A stretch of DNA of 31,559 bases from IMG/VR virus record IMGVR_UViG_3300021963_000441, positions 1 through 31,559 of that record; one strand, given 5' to 3'. Origin of the DNA: a virus. The notes below the pieces were generated by a model, which was not told the DNA's origin, searched no databases, and saw only the letters and a program-made list of their open reading frames with translations. The translations under genes were made by a program, and so were the position numbers. Positions 29,872 through 31,559 of this stretch are shown here, piece by piece (positions within the stretch are counted from its first letter, which is position 1; every line of letters begins with the position of its first letter).

Positions 29872-30381
29872 ATGAGCAATTTAACAAGTTCTATCGTTCG
29901 CGGCTTCGGTTTCACTGTGGGTCGCACTGCAGCCACTGCACTACTTACTCCAAAACCAGTTCCGGTTAAATCTTCTACTGGGACAGGATGTTACTCACAA
30001 TTCGGTTATGCTGAAGATGATGTGGAGATCACTTACGACCGTAACTGGCGCAAGTATACTATTGCCTGGTATGGTTGGATTGGTTTTCTAATCTTTCCAT
30101 TTTTAAACGTGTGGTTTGCCACTGTGCGATTGCTTACCACTTTTGTAAGCAACACACAAATGCACTTTTATAATATGAAGTGGCACGATCACAAAGCACC
30201 AGATGCTAGATACAAAAGTGGTTTTAAGGAATTTAAAATACTTAAACCAGTCTATGTTAAATCGGTAGAAGATAAACCTACAACTCGCAATAAGGTGGAA
30301 GCAGTACTTGCCTTTCTTGTTTCTTGGATTACTACTGGTCCAATAACGTATGCAATCTACATTGTGGAGATTTCTAAATAA
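29872..30381 (+). CDS. Two-helix membrane protein of unknown function
   Basis: This 169-residue protein has two hydrophobic segments: about residues 64-90 (YGWIGFLIFPFLNVWFATVR) and about 143-165 (AVLAFLVSWITTGPITYAIY). The part between them is hydrophilic and basic (HDHKAPDARYKSGFKEFKIL). The N-terminus (MSNLTSSIVRGFGFTVGRTA) is an amphipathic or weakly hydrophobic helix without a clear signal peptidase site. It should sit in the inner membrane. Candidates are superinfection exclusion or holin-like roles, but two widely spaced helices and 169 residues are not typical of holins, and there is no lysis gene beside it. Confidence 0.72.
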   Translation: MSNLTSSIVRGFGFTVGRTAATALLTPKPVPVKSSTGTGCYSQFGYAEDDVEITYDRNWRKYTIAWYGWIGFLIFPFLNVWFATVRLLTTFVSNTQMHFYNMKWHDHKAPDARYKSGFKEFKILKPVYVKSVEDKPTTRNKVEAVLAFLVSWITTGPITYAIYIVEISK

Positions 30382-30387
30382 TTTGTT

Positions 30388-30441
30388 ATGGGATATTACG
30401 AAATAGTTAAATCAACACCAGGTGGAAAAGTTAAAAAGTAA
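30388..30441 (+). CDS. 17-residue mini-ORF, possible leader peptide or 5' part of a broken gene
   Basis: ATG at 30388, 6 bp after the previous stop, opens MGYYEIVKSTPGGKVKK before TAA. Its 3' end overlaps the GTG start of the following gene in another frame. The sequence looks like the start of a real domain more than random codons, so it may be the original N-terminus of the next gene, separated by a +1 shift near the AAAAAG/TAA. Confidence 0.3.
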   Translation: MGYYEIVKSTPGGKVKK

Positions 30442-30688
30442 TCTAGATTGGGAACGACTTAATTTAAAGCCCGTGACTGAACGCGATTTGAAAAGAATGT
30501 TAGTATCTGGGTTAGTGCGTTTTGCCACAGCTACGGATGCAGGATTAACGTTTATGACCGGTACTCGAATAAGAAGATTAGCTGGCCGACAGGCCAGGCG
30601 CGTTAAAAACGGTTATTGGGAACTTTACAAGGCAGATCAAGGTTGGATCTCGCTCCCGAAAAACGGACATTATTGGTTACATCCATAA
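30422..30688 (+). CDS. Small basic protein of unknown function, GTG start
   Basis: This is an 88-residue basic protein (WERLNLKPVTERDLKRMLVS, GTRIRRLAGRQARRVKNGYW) with aromatic C-terminal residues (GWISLPKNGHYWLHP). There is no ATG near the start; GTG at 30422 is the first usable codon after an in-frame TAG and lies inside the 17-codon frame before it. This suggests translational coupling or a frameshifted gene. A 6-bp inverted repeat CTGGCC-GACA-GGCCAG lies inside at 30582-30597. It is the last gene of the cassette before the terminator. Confidence 0.55.
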   Translation: MEKLKSNLDWERLNLKPVTERDLKRMLVSGLVRFATATDAGLTFMTGTRIRRLAGRQARRVKNGYWELYKADQGWISLPKNGHYWLHP

Positions 30689-30728
30689 GATAACGGGTCG
30701 CATAACTTTTGTTTATATTGATTCTATC

Positions 30729-30757
30729 GCCAGGCTTGACCCACCTGGCATTTTTAT
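30729..30757 (+). terminator. Intrinsic terminator of the + strand cassette
   Basis: GCCAGG (30729-30734) pairs with CCTGGC (30744-30749) over a 9-nt loop, followed by ATTTTTATTT. On the other strand there is no T tract after the hairpin, so it acts on rightward transcripts and lies just outside the 3' end of the convergent terminase gene. Confidence 0.8.
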
Positions 30758-31559
30758 TTAGAACCCCAACAGATCAAACTCTTTAGACTTATGTCTAGCT
30801 CCAACCAGTACATAGCCCGAACTCGAACCGATTTGCATGCCTGTGCCGACTGCATAACGGATAGCATCCATGAGGTGACACCAATCATCTATCGGTTTGT
30901 CAGTGCCCGTGCGATAGGAGTAGTTATCGTATTCCACTCGCAGATTAAAACAGACTGGATCTGCATATACCTCATACGAACGGATGGCATCAATGCCGTT
31001 CCGAATACTGTCTGGTCCTTTGACAGCTGGACGAATATTGCGGAAGCCCAAACGTCGCAAAGTCTCGATACTCTTAGGCTCAGCCGAGTCCGCAATGATC
31101 GTAGCATTACTCGGAATGCCACGCTGTTGCATCAACCTGGCCAGATCCTCATTGATCAGACCAGTCTGGTAAATCACTTCTTGCAACCATAACCTACGAC
31201 CTTTCTTAGAGACCTTAATCACAGCTGAGGGATCGCGGGCAAAGCCAAAATCCACACCATAGATAACCTCAGCTTCCGGATCTGGATCATATTGCCATTG
31301 CCAATGGGTAAACACTTGTCCATCGTTAATGTCTCGCCACTGACCTAGAATGTGGTGCGCATAGTAATCAGGATCAGTGTCTTTTAACCTTTCCCATTCT
31401 TCCATTTTTTTAGGATCTAGATTGTGGGCATTGTCCTTGTAAGTGGTATGCAGATAACAATGATCTCCAGTCCACTTGGGATTAGGGGTACCATCAGGTA
31501 AGTAGAAGCGACGGAAGATCCAGTGGTTCTTAGCGGTCGGGTTAAAGGTCAGGAAGATC
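30758..31559 (-). CDS. Terminase large subunit, C-terminal nuclease part (5' end outside window)
   Basis: The frame is open from the right edge of the window to TAA at 30758, about 266 codons; the N-terminal ATPase half is off the window. The part present starts in the ATPase-nuclease junction (FLTFNPTAKNHWIFRRFYLP, then DHCYLHTTYKDNAHNLDP) and holds the nuclease. Its acidic residues are expected in VIYGVDFGFARDPS, TIIADSAEPKSIETL and WCHLMDAIRYAVG. This is the PBSX/T4-type large terminase that translocates DNA into the procapsid through the portal and cuts it. It is convergent with the + strand cassette and separated from the portal gene by over 23 kb. Confidence 0.92.
   Translation of the reverse strand, partial: IFLTFNPTAKNHWIFRRFYLPDGTPNPKWTGDHCYLHTTYKDNAHNLDPKKMEEWERLKDTDPDYYAHHILGQWRDINDGQVFTHWQWQYDPDPEAEVIYGVDFGFARDPSAVIKVSKKGRRLWLQEVIYQTGLINEDLARLMQQRGIPSNATIIADSAEPKSIETLRRLGFRNIRPAVKGPDSIRNGIDAIRSYEVYADPVCFNLRVEYDNYSYRTGTDKPIDDWCHLMDAIRYAVGTGMQIGSSSGYVLVGARHKSKEFDLLGF

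Noticed and set aside
30791-31192. 133-residue + strand frame opposite the terminase gene
   Set aside because: The minus-strand frame carries clear terminase nuclease motifs; the opposite frame lies after the + strand terminator and has no leader.

Overview
The window looks like part of the genome of a tailed, probably siphovirus-like phage of a Bacteroidota (Flavobacteria-type) host. Nearly every virion gene class is recognisable: terminase large subunit, portal, neck proteins, protease, scaffold, major capsid, tail tube, tail chaperone, tape measure, tail-tip proteins and fibres. The Bacteroidota assignment rests on three things: start codons have A/T-rich leaders instead of Shine-Dalgarno sequences, two putative promoters resemble the host TAnnTTTG box, and the protein families (tail tube, XkdF-type protease mosaics, sigma-like regulator, CPLC membrane protein) are typical of such phages. 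No integrase, repressor, tRNA or CRISPR array was seen, and lifestyle cannot be decided.

Layout. Positions 1-1628 (minus) form a tightly overlapping regulatory operon: a sigma-like factor, a protein whose 3' half is overprinted by a CPLC membrane gene, a CxxC protein and two helical proteins, the last running off the window. A single plus-strand gene (1661-2119) sits head-to-head with it. Positions 2116-4906 (minus) form the replication operon: two HNH endonucleases, a winged-helix initiator, a DnaC-like ATPase and two small proteins. A cluster of inverted repeats beside an AT-rich tract inside the initiator gene is a candidate replication origin. Three tandem terminators (4956-5150) separate this operon from the late genes.

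Positions 5202-27775 (minus) hold the late virion module, transcribed right to left: neck proteins, tail chaperone with a -1 frameshift, tail-tip proteins, tape measure, protease, scaffold, major capsid, tail tube, two collagen/beta-roll fibres, portal, head-tail connector and a 38-residue basic peptide. Positions 27830-30688 (plus) are a cassette of six to seven unrecognised small genes ending in an intrinsic terminator. Convergent with it is the 3' part of the terminase gene (30758 to the window end).

Regulation. A shared box, ATAYATACTCAT or close variants, lies 22-24 nt upstream of the start codon of five minus-strand units, including the sigma-like gene itself. It does not match the host consensus. 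The simplest hypothesis is that the phage sigma-like protein recognises it. The plus cassette instead carries two copies of a different 60-bp promoter/leader. Protein names come from reading the sequences and from family knowledge; no searches were run.
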